Shown here in pieces: positions 52,251 to 60,453 of a stretch of DNA of 64,000 bases. The notes beneath the pieces are model-generated. The model saw nothing but the letters and a program-made list of their open reading frames with translations, made no database searches and was not told where the DNA came from. The DNA is from Myxococcales bacterium. GTDB taxonomy: Bacteria; Myxococcota_A; Bradymonadia; UBA7976; UBA1532. Both the position numbers and the translations under genes were made by a program. The stretch lies in assembly GCA_020633555.1 (NCBI GenBank), contig JACKDL010000001.1, forward strand, positions 558,001 through 622,000. The letters are read 5' to 3'. How positions within the stretch are numbered: the stretch's first letter is position 1; every line of letters starts with the position of its first letter.

Positions 52251-54070
52251 TCCTTCACCACCTCGAGCTCCCACCGGGCGATGTTCCAGTTCACCACGGG
52301 CAGCGGCGCGATGGGGGTCACGCCCCGCGTCTGCACGGTGCGCACCAGCAGGTCCTGCAGGGGATCGCGGATCACCGCCCGCGTGGCCACGTCGCGGCTG
52401 GTCGCCAGGAACGAGAAGTCGGTGTAGCGGGTCGTGGCGAGCGCCACGATGCGCTCCCGGCTCAAGGCCCGATCGCCGTCCACTCTGGCCTGCACCGGGA
52501 AGCTGATTTCGCCGCCGGCCTTGAGTGCCTCCTGCGTGCCGTCGATGGGGTGGAGCTGGTAGACGTGGCCGTCCGGCGAGAGGCTGACCACCCAGAGGAA
52601 GATCGGCCCGTCATGCCGGTTCGTCAGGGTCAGGTTGAAGTGCGTGCCGTCGCGCAGCCGCCGCGGATCCCCGGGCACGCCGTCCACGCGGAAGGCCATC
52701 TTGGGCCCGCTGTCCGGGCCCCGCAGCGTGTCCAGGTGGAGCCAGCGGGCCCACCACAGCGTGGCCTCCACGGCAGCCTCGGGCGTGGCCAGCAGGTAGC
52801 TCTCGCCGCTGAGCCCATCGGGGGTCCGCAACCGCGCGCTGCGGTCCCCCGCCGCCACGAAGGCCAGCTCGGCGTCCACCACCTCGTCCACCAGGCGGAT
52901 CTGCGGGAAGGCACCGAGTTGGGTCCGCAGCGGCCCGAAGCGGGCGCCCGGCGGCACATGGACCATGGCCTGAAAGGCCTTCACCATGCGCCGCAGCTCA
53001 AACGCCCGTGAGCCGGGTCGCACCGGCCCACCCTCGATCACCTTGCCCATCGACACGGTGGGGCCCACGTCCACCAGGCGGACGACCGCGCGCTCACCCG
53101 GCGCCTCCCCCGCGGGCGGCAACACTTCCAGCTCGGAGCCCTCGGCGAAGCCGAACAGCGCGCCGGTCTCCACGCGCACCCCGTCGGCCGTCACCACCGT
53201 CTCGTAGCCCGGTCGGGGCGGCAGCAGGTCGAGCTCGAAGGGCTTGCGCTCACGGCGGCTCGCCTCGCCCTCGAGCTGAGGGGTCTGGCGGGTGGGCGAG
53301 CCCTCCACGTCCAGCCGGGCGCGCACCCGGTCCATCAGATCGCCCCACGTCACCGCCTGCCCCTCGCTCTCCAGCAGCGCCCGGGTCAGGTGCCAGGTGA
53401 GCTGGCCGTGGCGGCGCCCCTCGAAGTAGCGCTCGTGGGCGAGCTGGTCGTTGCGCGCCGCCGCGAGCGCCACATAGCTCACCACCGGCCCGGCGGCGTC
53501 CACCCGCACCTGCGCGGCGGGCTTGCCCTCGGGGGCCAGGCGCGCCGTGGCCCGCACCGAGCCCCCCGCGTGGCAGCTATCGCGAATCACCGTGATGTTC
53601 GGCGTCTTCTGCGCCAGATCGGCCACCCAGCGGTTGAACTCGTCATCGGTGATGTCCAGGTTCTTGCGGCCCTCGCGCCCGCTGTCGCAGGGCACCAGGG
53701 TCTCGTCGAAGCCGTCGGCTTCGGCCGGATTGGCCAGCCGCGAGCCGTGCCCGCTGTAGATGAACACGGCGGCCGTGCCCGGCCCGGCCTGCGCCACCAG
53801 GTGCTCGTAGAAGGCCTTCTGGATGCCCTGGCGGGTGGCCTGGCCGTTCAGCAGCAGCCGCACCTGCCCCGTGGTGAAGCCGAAGCGCTGCTTCAGTGTG
53901 GCGGCCCAGAGCTGGGCGTCGTTCACGGCGCCGCTCAGGTCGTGGATGGCTGGATCGGGGTACTTGTCGATGCCTACCACCAGTGCAAGGCGCGCCTGGC
54001 CCTGGGCGGCCGCCGGGCCCGCCGCCAGCAAGGCGCCGAGCAGGGCGAGCAGCCCCAGGTGCCCGCTCAC
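52247..54070 (-). CDS. Secreted caspase-family protein with DUF4384-type C-terminus
   Basis: 607 residues from GTG 54070, which overlaps the stop of the small lipoprotein gene (GTGA). Type I signal peptide (HLGLLALLGALLAAGPAAAQ), then the caspase fold from LALVVGIDKYPDPAIHDLSGA. Catalytic His108 in YSGHGSR and Cys166 in IRDSCHAGGS are intact; DGFDETLVPCDS is the acidic S1-like segment. The rest is beta-rich and ends with a DUF4384-like domain (HVYQLHPIDGTQEALKAGGEISFP... IVALATTRYTDFSFLATS). It is a clear paralogue of the lipoprotein caspase at the other end of the operon: same order of blocks and the same TPQLEG turn. The cleavage site suggests a soluble periplasmic or secreted protein. Confidence 0.87.
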   Translation of the reverse strand: MSGHLGLLALLGALLAAGPAAAQGQARLALVVGIDKYPDPAIHDLSGAVNDAQLWAATLKQRFGFTTGQVRLLLNGQATRQGIQKAFYEHLVAQAGPGTAAVFIYSGHGSRLANPAEADGFDETLVPCDSGREGRKNLDITDDEFNRWVADLAQKTPNITVIRDSCHAGGSVRATARLAPEGKPAAQVRVDAAGPVVSYVALAAARNDQLAHERYFEGRRHGQLTWHLTRALLESEGQAVTWGDLMDRVRARLDVEGSPTRQTPQLEGEASRRERKPFELDLLPPRPGYETVVTADGVRVETGALFGFAEGSELEVLPPAGEAPGERAVVRLVDVGPTVSMGKVIEGGPVRPGSRAFELRRMVKAFQAMVHVPPGARFGPLRTQLGAFPQIRLVDEVVDAELAFVAAGDRSARLRTPDGLSGESYLLATPEAAVEATLWWARWLHLDTLRGPDSGPKMAFRVDGVPGDPRRLRDGTHFNLTLTNRHDGPIFLWVVSLSPDGHVYQLHPIDGTQEALKAGGEISFPVQARVDGDRALSRERIVALATTRYTDFSFLATSRDVATRAVIRDPLQDLLVRTVQTRGVTPIAPLPVVNWNIARWELEVVKE

Positions 54071-54525
54071 TCGCACTTGCCCAGATCCGCCGGCACCGTG
54101 AACACCTCGGACTTGCTGCCCCTGGGCGAGGTCCACACCAGCTCCACTTCGGCGGTGGCGTCGGTCCAGGAGCCCGTCTTGGCGAGCGAGGCGTCCTTCA
54201 GCGTGACCTTCTGCTGAATGAGGGTCTTGGCGCTCATGCCGCCCACGTCCAGCTTGCTGGCGATGCCACCCAGGGAGCCGGTGGGCTTCACGGTGACCAG
54301 CCCCTGCTCGTACTTCACGCCGTCGGCGTCGGGGCTGTGCAGCAGCACCAGCCGCATGGACTCCACCCCGTCGCCGGCGTCATTCACGCAGGCCACCACG
54401 GCGCAGACGGCGCAGCCCTCAACGCCGGGCCTCGGGTTGTCTCGTCCCGGGGGATCCACCTTCACCTGCGGACACGGGCCGCAGCCCAGAGCAAAGGCCA
54501 ACGGCAGCAATCCAAGACCACGCAT
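54067..54525 (-). CDS. Small lipoprotein, first gene of the caspase operon
   Basis: 152 residues from ATG 54525, with GGAGGTG about 6 bases upstream. Signal peptide MRGLGLLPLAFALGC with the lipobox cysteine at residue 15. The mature part has several cysteines near the N-terminus (GPCPQ, GCAVCAVVACVND), then an Ig-like or jelly-roll-type beta pattern (SMRLVLLHSPD, GLVTVKPTG, QKVTLKDASLAKTGSW, EVELVWTSPRGSKSEVFTVPADLG). No family recognised. Its gene overlaps the caspase gene downstream, so it is probably a structural or inhibitory partner of the exported caspases. Confidence 0.8.
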   Translation of the reverse strand: MRGLGLLPLAFALGCGPCPQVKVDPPGRDNPRPGVEGCAVCAVVACVNDAGDGVESMRLVLLHSPDADGVKYEQGLVTVKPTGSLGGIASKLDVGGMSAKTLIQQKVTLKDASLAKTGSWTDATAEVELVWTSPRGSKSEVFTVPADLGKCE

Positions 54526-54581
54526 GACACACCTCCAGGGTTGGATCTGACACGCCGGCACCGAGGTGGCAAGCTGCCGCC

Positions 54582-57143
54582 GTGCGTCAAGCCCTCCCCC
54601 TGCTGTTCCTCGCCCTCCCCCTTGGCTGCCACCCCGAGCCGCCTCGGCCGGTCCCTGACACCGGCCTGCCCACCCCCCAAGTCGAGCTCGGTGGCGCCGC
54701 GCGGGTGGAGCCGGCGGCCGGGGGCCCGGTCCCCGTCTTCGGGCCGAAGCACCTGCCGGTGGTGTGGGTTGATGCGCAGGGGGTTGAGGCACAGAGCCCC
54801 CTGGCCATGGCCTGGCGCGCCAAAGGCACCTCGGCACTGCCGGTGACCACGGTGCCCATCCAGGGCGGCAACCGCCTGACCGTTGAGGCGGGGCCGTCCG
54901 TGCCCGAAGGCGATGGCGCGCTGGTGCTCACGTTGGCGGGGCGTGAGGTCTGGTCGACCGCAGCGCGGTGGGCCTCCGGGCCAGAGCCCAACTGGCCCGA
55001 GGTGGAGGCAGCCCGGGCCGCAGCGCGCCGAGGGGATCCAGAGGCCGCCGCGACCGCCTGGTTGTCGGCGGTGGAGTTGGTCCCGCCGACCCATTCAGAG
55101 CGCACCCGGCGTCGGATCGCGGCCGCGCACTCGCTGTGGGCCATCGGCGACTTCGAGCGCGCCCTGCAGGTGCTCGAAGCCGCGCCGGCGCCCATCCCGC
55201 TGCTGGAGGCTGAGCGTCTGAGGACCCGCTCAGTGCTCCATCGAAGCCTGGGACAATTTCGCCCGGCGGAGCGCGAACTCGATCAGGTCGAGCGGTTGTC
55301 CGAGCGCTTCAACCTGGCGCTGGTCGCCCACCTGGCCCGCGAGAGCCGTGCGCTGCTGCTGGATGAGCTCGGCCGCGCCGCCGAGGCGGTCGCGGTCATC
55401 GAGTCGGCCGCGCCGTATGCGCGCCGTCAGGGCGGCCAGGCCCTCGCCCGCTGGCGCGCGAACCGCGGCTGGCTGCACCTGCGCGCCTGGACACCCGGGC
55501 CCACGTCGCAGGGGCTGCAACGCGCACGGGCCGACCTCTCCGCAGCCCTTGAGTGGGACTGGCCGGGGCCGACGCGAGCCAACATCCTGAGCAGCCTGGC
55601 CTGGCTCGAGCTCCTGGAGGCTCGGCCGGCGGCGGCGCGGCGGCACCTCGACGAGGCCGACGTCAAGGACCAACGTACCCGAGGCAACGAGTGGGGGTTC
55701 CGGGTCTGGCTGCGCGGTCAGCTCCTGCTCGCCGAGGGCTCCCCGACCGCCGCTGCGGCGCACTTCGAACAGCTCGCCACGCACAGCCTGCAGGCGCTGC
55801 CCGACGGCGGTGATCTGGGTTGGCGCGCGCGCTTTGGCCAGGGGCAGGCCGCCCGTGCGCTGGCTGATTTGCCCCAAGCGGCCGCGCACTTCGACGCGGC
55901 CCTCGCGCTCCTCGACCGGGTGAGCCGGCGGGCGGCGCTGCGGGGCGGGCAGGCCACCTTCCTCGACAGCCGCCGAGACCTGGTGAACGCCGCCCTCGAA
56001 CTGCACCTGCGCGCCGGACGCCCAGCGCGCGCCTTCGCGGTGGCCGATCAGGCCCGCGGGCGTCTGCTTCAAGGGCAGCGCACCCGTTCAGCGGTGGACA
56101 CCCTGTCGCCCGACGACCGCACGCGCTGGACCGAGGCGGTGGGGCGGCTCGCCCAGCGGCGCCGTGCCCTCGAGGCCCTGGAGGCGGAGCTCGACCTGAC
56201 GGCGGGCGCGGCGCGCGACCGGGTCCAGGCGAAGCTGGTGGAGGCCCGCGCCGCCCGGGACCAGGCGGCCGACGGGGCGCTGGGCGTCCTGGGCGAGGCG
56301 GCCCGTGGCGACCCCTGGCGTCCCCCTGCGCTGGCCGTCGACGAGGCGCTCCTCGAAGCGCACCGCCTGGGCGACGGGTGGGTCGTGTTCCTCGTCCGGC
56401 CTTCGGCCACGGCCACCCAGCGCGACCCCGCCGATCTGCTGACGGGCTGGGGCGCCCACCTGGACGGGGTGCAACACCTGTACGTGGTGCCGGGCGGGCA
56501 CCCTCAGGCGGCGTCGCTGGAGGCGCGCTTCCCGGGTCAGGTCTCGTGGCTCCCGGCGGCCTCTCTACTGGCGCGGCCCGAACCCCCGCGGCCCGACCGG
56601 GTGGTGGCCGTGGTGGATCCCGACGGCACGCTGCCCGGCGACCGGGCGCTGGGGCACTCCATCGCGGGGCGCCCCCATGACGCCGTGCTCACCGGCCCCC
56701 AGGCCACCCGGCCTGCGTTGCTGGGCGCCCTGGCCGGCGCCGGCACCTTCTACTTCGGGGGCCACGGCGTCCTCGACCGCGCCCAGCCGTGGGCCGCCCA
56801 CCTGCGGCTGGCCGACGACCAGCGGTTGGACGTCACCGACGCGCTCATGGCGCAGAGCCCCGGCGCCGTGGTGTTCCTCAACGGCTGCGAGACCGGCCCC
56901 GTCGACACCTTCCAGCGGGCCGACGTGCTGGGGCTGCCCGAGGCCTTCCTGGTGGCCGGCGCCCGCAGCGTCATCGCCGCCGAGCGGCCCGTCCCCGACG
57001 AGGCCGCCACCCGGTTCGCGCGGGCCTTCTTTGCGGCGGGCGGCGGCCAGCGCCCGGCCGCCGCGCTCGCGCAGGTGCGCGCCGCGCTGAAGGCCCAGGG
57101 CGATCCCATCTGGGACGCCTACCACCTGTTCGGCCGCCGCTGA
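54582..57143 (+). CDS. TPR-CHAT lipoprotein (separase/caspase-fold peptidase)
   Basis: 853 residues, GTG start. Lipoprotein signal (ALPLLFLALPLGC, Cys16). Residues about 130-480 are tetratricopeptide-like helices (AAARRGDPEAAATAWLSAVE, FERALQVLEAA, AERELDQVERLSERFN, AAAHFDAALALLDR). The C-terminal CHAT domain (about 590-853) has catalytic His728 in FYFGGHGVL and Cys769 in VFLNGCETG, both intact, and the usual end AALAQVRAALKAQGDPIWDAYHLFG. CHAT proteases are caspase relatives with TPR-controlled activity. The gene is divergent from the caspase operon with only 56 bases between start codons, so a shared control region is likely. A caspase-fold protein on both sides of a divergent promoter is unusual. 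Confidence 0.88.
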   Translation: MRQALPLLFLALPLGCHPEPPRPVPDTGLPTPQVELGGAARVEPAAGGPVPVFGPKHLPVVWVDAQGVEAQSPLAMAWRAKGTSALPVTTVPIQGGNRLTVEAGPSVPEGDGALVLTLAGREVWSTAARWASGPEPNWPEVEAARAAARRGDPEAAATAWLSAVELVPPTHSERTRRRIAAAHSLWAIGDFERALQVLEAAPAPIPLLEAERLRTRSVLHRSLGQFRPAERELDQVERLSERFNLALVAHLARESRALLLDELGRAAEAVAVIESAAPYARRQGGQALARWRANRGWLHLRAWTPGPTSQGLQRARADLSAALEWDWPGPTRANILSSLAWLELLEARPAAARRHLDEADVKDQRTRGNEWGFRVWLRGQLLLAEGSPTAAAAHFEQLATHSLQALPDGGDLGWRARFGQGQAARALADLPQAAAHFDAALALLDRVSRRAALRGGQATFLDSRRDLVNAALELHLRAGRPARAFAVADQARGRLLQGQRTRSAVDTLSPDDRTRWTEAVGRLAQRRRALEALEAELDLTAGAARDRVQAKLVEARAARDQAADGALGVLGEAARGDPWRPPALAVDEALLEAHRLGDGWVVFLVRPSATATQRDPADLLTGWGAHLDGVQHLYVVPGGHPQAASLEARFPGQVSWLPAASLLARPEPPRPDRVVAVVDPDGTLPGDRALGHSIAGRPHDAVLTGPQATRPALLGALAGAGTFYFGGHGVLDRAQPWAAHLRLADDQRLDVTDALMAQSPGAVVFLNGCETGPVDTFQRADVLGLPEAFLVAGARSVIAAERPVPDEAATRFARAFFAAGGGQRPAAALAQVRAALKAQGDPIWDAYHLFGRR

Positions 57144-57169
57144 GCTGCGCCGGGCCCCGCTGACGCCCG

Positions 57170-59302
57170 CTACTTCACGAACCCCAGCAGCCCCTCGTGC
57201 CGGATGTTGCCTGCCGGGCACGCGGGCTCGAGCCAGTGGAAGTGGTGCCCCGTGTCCAGGTTAAGGCACCGGCTCAGGGGGCGGGCCGCGGCCGAGCTGG
57301 GTTCGTCCGCCAGGTAGCCCAGCAGGCCCTCGCTCACCTGCCCCTCGCAGTCAGCGCGGGGGCTGAAGAAGTGGGTGCCCGCCAGGCACCGGTACAGCGG
57401 GGTGCGGCCGGCGGCCGGCTCCGTGAACAGCTCGAAGGGCAGATCCCCGGTGAACGGGGGGCCGGCGCTGCACAGGGCCGGCGGCCCATAGAACGGGTTG
57501 CACACCTGCGCCCACCCCCGCCCCGTCAGCGCCTGGACCTCATTGAAATCGGTGGTGAGCAGGTGCTCGGTGCGCATGGCCGCCGCGCCCGCCCCGGCGA
57601 TGCGCAGGCTCCACACCAGGCGGCGGGTGGGCTGTACGTCGCAGCAGGCCTCGCCCGCGGCGTCCGCGCAGCCCCCCGCCCGGTACACCCGCACACACGA
57701 GCGCAGCAGGTCATACCAACGGTCGCCCTCGCTCACCGTCGGCTCCAGGTCGCGCACGTACTCCAGCCCGTACATGTCCACCCAGAGCCACCGGTCGCTG
57801 CCGTCGCTCGGCTGCGTGCCCATGCTCCAGGCCAGCGGCCCGTGATCGGTGATCCCGCCGTCCTGCTGGGGCTGGGCGATCCACTCGTTCCAGGCGTTGA
57901 TCATCAGCCAGTCGGGCTGGGCGGCGAAGGCCGTGGCGAACTGCTGCTTCAGCGTCAGCCCGTCCCGCTTCCCCGAAGCCTGAAACGGCAGGCTGGCGTA
58001 GCCGAGCTGGTAGCTGGCGCTCACCGACAGGGCGCTGCCGATGGGGCTCGCCGGGGTGCCGGCTTGCAGGCACGGGTTCACGGGGTCCACCAGCGTGGTG
58101 GGGGTCAGCGCCCCCGCGGGCGGTCCGGGCGCTCGGCAGGCCTGTTGCCAGGCCAGCTCGCCCGCCGCCAGCCGCTCCGCGGGCTGGTTGCCCCACATCG
58201 GGGCCAGCACCACGTCGTCCTGTGCCTCCAGCTCGGCGCGCAGCGCCTCGTCCAGGTTGAAGAGGCCGTTGACCGTGGCGAAGAGCACCTTCCGACCCGT
58301 GCGAGGGTCCCGAAGGACCAGGTCACGGTTCGCCGGATCGGCGTAGATCGCGCGGACCGCGTGCACTGTGCGCGGCTCCGCGAAGCGGTCCACGGTGGGC
58401 ACGGGCACCCAGGCGGCGATCTGCGGCGTCATCTCGCCCGTCGCCCGCAGCGCCCGCCACTCCTCGAACAGCACCTCCAGCGGGCGCAGCCCGATCTGCT
58501 GGGTGAAGGGCCCATCCACCGGCAGGTTGGTCAGATCCACAAACACGAAGTCGATGCCCGCGTCCCAGAGCTGGCGGGCGTGGCGCCATGCCACCGCGCG
58601 GGTCTCGAACGGATCCACCAGGGCCGCCTCGCCGGCGCGGGGCCGGTACAGCGAGTAGAAGCCGCCCTCGGGCTCGGCGTGGTAGTGGAACGCGGCCGCC
58701 CGATCGAACAGCCCGTGGATCTGCAGCAGGCTCGACGCCGACCGCGCGGAATCCCGGATGACGGCCTCGACGGTCCCCCGCTGCGCCGGCGCCAAGGTCC
58801 GCTGAGCGTCGGCCGCCGCCGTGTGCCAGACCAGGTAGAAGATCCCCACCCGCCGATCCGGGTAGGCCCGCACGCAGGCGCCCGCCTCGCACCGTTCCAG
58901 CGGGCCGCAGTCCGGTGGGCAGTGGAGGTCGCCGCCGCACCCGTCGGGCTGGGGCGTGCAGGCGGGGGCCACGTCGGCGCAGGCACGGGGCACACAGGCG
59001 TCGGGCGACGGGCGGACGTCTTGCGGGGCCAGATCAGGCGCGTCGGCATCCGGCTGTGCGTCCGCAACGGCGGCGTCGCTGGCCTGGGCATCCTCGGCAG
59101 CGCGAGCGTCGGGGCTCGGCGCCGGGTCCTGGTCCAGGGTCCCCTGGCCTGGCGCCGCGTCGCTCACGCGGTCGGGCCCCGGATCCTGATCCTCGACCGC
59201 GCTGTCCGTGGACGGTGAGGCCTGATCGGCGTGAGACGGCTCGGGCGCCACGTCGCTGCAAGCCCACAGGCCCAGCGCGCCCATAATCCACCAACGGCCC
59301 AT
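57170..59302 (-). CDS. Lipoprotein with glycoside-hydrolase-like domain and C-terminal DUF5648
   Basis: 710 residues from ATG 59302 (AGGGAG 8 bases upstream). Lipobox LGLWAC (Cys15), then an Asp/Ala/Pro linker to about 110, a disulphide cassette (CVPRACADVAPACTPQPDGCGGDLHC), then a barrel-like domain with VGIFYLVWH, GIDFVFVDLTN, PQIAAWVPVPTVDRF and LMINAWNEWIAQPQ, the last resembling the catalytic-face motif of GH71/GH99-like enzymes. The C-terminal 80 residues (TPLYRCLAGTHFFSP... TGHHFHWLEPACPAGNIRHEGLLGFV) match DUF5648, which is common in secreted Myxococcota proteins. Possible surface glycan hydrolase; catalytic residues not established. Convergent with the CHAT gene, 26 bases between stops. 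Confidence 0.75.
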   Translation of the reverse strand: MGRWWIMGALGLWACSDVAPEPSHADQASPSTDSAVEDQDPGPDRVSDAAPGQGTLDQDPAPSPDARAAEDAQASDAAVADAQPDADAPDLAPQDVRPSPDACVPRACADVAPACTPQPDGCGGDLHCPPDCGPLERCEAGACVRAYPDRRVGIFYLVWHTAAADAQRTLAPAQRGTVEAVIRDSARSASSLLQIHGLFDRAAAFHYHAEPEGGFYSLYRPRAGEAALVDPFETRAVAWRHARQLWDAGIDFVFVDLTNLPVDGPFTQQIGLRPLEVLFEEWRALRATGEMTPQIAAWVPVPTVDRFAEPRTVHAVRAIYADPANRDLVLRDPRTGRKVLFATVNGLFNLDEALRAELEAQDDVVLAPMWGNQPAERLAAGELAWQQACRAPGPPAGALTPTTLVDPVNPCLQAGTPASPIGSALSVSASYQLGYASLPFQASGKRDGLTLKQQFATAFAAQPDWLMINAWNEWIAQPQQDGGITDHGPLAWSMGTQPSDGSDRWLWVDMYGLEYVRDLEPTVSEGDRWYDLLRSCVRVYRAGGCADAAGEACCDVQPTRRLVWSLRIAGAGAAAMRTEHLLTTDFNEVQALTGRGWAQVCNPFYGPPALCSAGPPFTGDLPFELFTEPAAGRTPLYRCLAGTHFFSPRADCEGQVSEGLLGYLADEPSSAAARPLSRCLNLDTGHHFHWLEPACPAGNIRHEGLLGFVK

Positions 59303-59404
59303 GGCGTGCTCCCTGGCGAGTGTCGCAGGGGTCGGTGCGTCGGCCATCGCGCTGAACCGCCGGGCGCGCTCGGCCCAGGGCCGACGCGAGGCCCAGAACG
59401 ACAA

Positions 59405-59435
59405 AAGCCCGGCCCCCTTTTGGGGGACCGGGCTT
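59405..59435 (-). terminator. Intrinsic terminator after the tRNA pair
   Basis: AAGCCCGG + CCCCC, loop TTTT, GGGGG + A (bulge) + CCGGGCTT: a 13-pair stem. On the minus strand it is followed by TTTTGT. It lies 10 bases beyond the 3' end of the second tRNA, so it ends the tRNA transcript and insulates the lipoprotein gene downstream. Confidence 0.85.
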
Positions 59436-59444
59436 GTCGGCGAG

Positions 59445-59518
<74 letters not shown>

Positions 59519-59563
59519 CCAGCATGTCAAAGGGGCCTGTTTTGCGACCGGCCCAGGTCGGAG

Positions 59564-59637
<74 letters not shown>

Positions 59638-59679
59638 TCAGCGTGGGAGGCGGACACTACGGCCACGCCCCCCTTGGCG

Positions 59680-60453
59680 TCAACGCCTTTTTTTCCCATG
59701 CAGGCGTTTGTTGTGCGCCTTCTGGGCGATCTCCTTCAGCTTCTTCAGCTTCAGACCGTCGAGCACCCGCACGTCGCCGGCGCGCATGCCCTCGAGCGTC
59801 AGGTTGGCGAAGCTGATCCGCCGCAGCCGGATGACGGGGTGGCCGATGGCCGCCGCCATGCGCTTGATGAGGTGGTTGCGCCCCTCGGTGACGGTGATCT
59901 CGAGCCAGCTGTGCTTGCTGTCCTTGTGGCCCATGCGGTCCACCTCATCCACCCGGTTGGCCCGCGCCAGGCCGTCCTCCAGGTGCACGCCCAGCAGGAG
60001 CCGCTGAATCTCCGGCTCGCCCACTTCGCCGGCCAGCTTCACCAGGTAGGTCTTCTCCACCTCGCCGGCCGGGTGGGTCAGCGCGGCCGCAAGGTGGCCG
60101 TCGTTGGTCAGCAGCAACAGCCCCTCGGCGTCGAAGTCCAGCCGCCCCACCGGGAACAGGCGCTGTCCCAGGTGCTGCACGAACTCCACCACCGTGCGGC
60201 GATCGAACTCGTCGCTGGCGGTGGTGACCACGCCCGCGGGCTTGTAGAGCACCGCGTAGGTCCAGCTCTCGGGGCGCTCGATCTCGCGCCCATCCACCGC
60301 CACCGTGTCCTGGCTCAGATCGGCCCGGGCGCCCAGCTCGGTGACCACCTCACCGTTGACGGTCACCCGCCCGGCGGCGATGAGCGCCTCGGCCTTGCGC
60401 CGGCTGGCGATGCCTGCCTGGGCGATGAGTTTCTGAAGGCGTTCCCCGCTCAT
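59680..60453 (-). CDS. rRNA pseudouridine synthase, RluB/RsuA family
   Basis: 257 residues. N-terminal S4 RNA-binding domain (ERLQKLIAQAGIASRRKAEALIAAGRVTVNG) and catalytic domain with the conserved Asp in GRLDFDAEGLLLLTND; the C-terminal part has KTYLVKL, GRNHLIKRM and VIRLRRISFANLTL. Isomerises a uridine in 23S (RluB/RluE-like) or 16S (RsuA) rRNA; the S4 domain and the length favour RluB. Basic Lys-rich tail (KKLKEIAQKAHNKRLHGKKRR). ATG overlaps the stop of the ClpP-fold-like gene. The initiator tRNA pair follows directly. Confidence 0.93.
   Translation of the reverse strand: MSGERLQKLIAQAGIASRRKAEALIAAGRVTVNGEVVTELGARADLSQDTVAVDGREIERPESWTYAVLYKPAGVVTTASDEFDRRTVVEFVQHLGQRLFPVGRLDFDAEGLLLLTNDGHLAAALTHPAGEVEKTYLVKLAGEVGEPEIQRLLLGVHLEDGLARANRVDEVDRMGHKDSKHSWLEITVTEGRNHLIKRMAAAIGHPVIRLRRISFANLTLEGMRAGDVRVLDGLKLKKLKEIAQKAHNKRLHGKKRR

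Noticed and set aside
59525..59530. TTGACA next to the second tRNA as a promoter -35
   Set aside because: On the minus strand it is only about 6 bases from the tRNA 5' end, which would put the -10 inside the tRNA.
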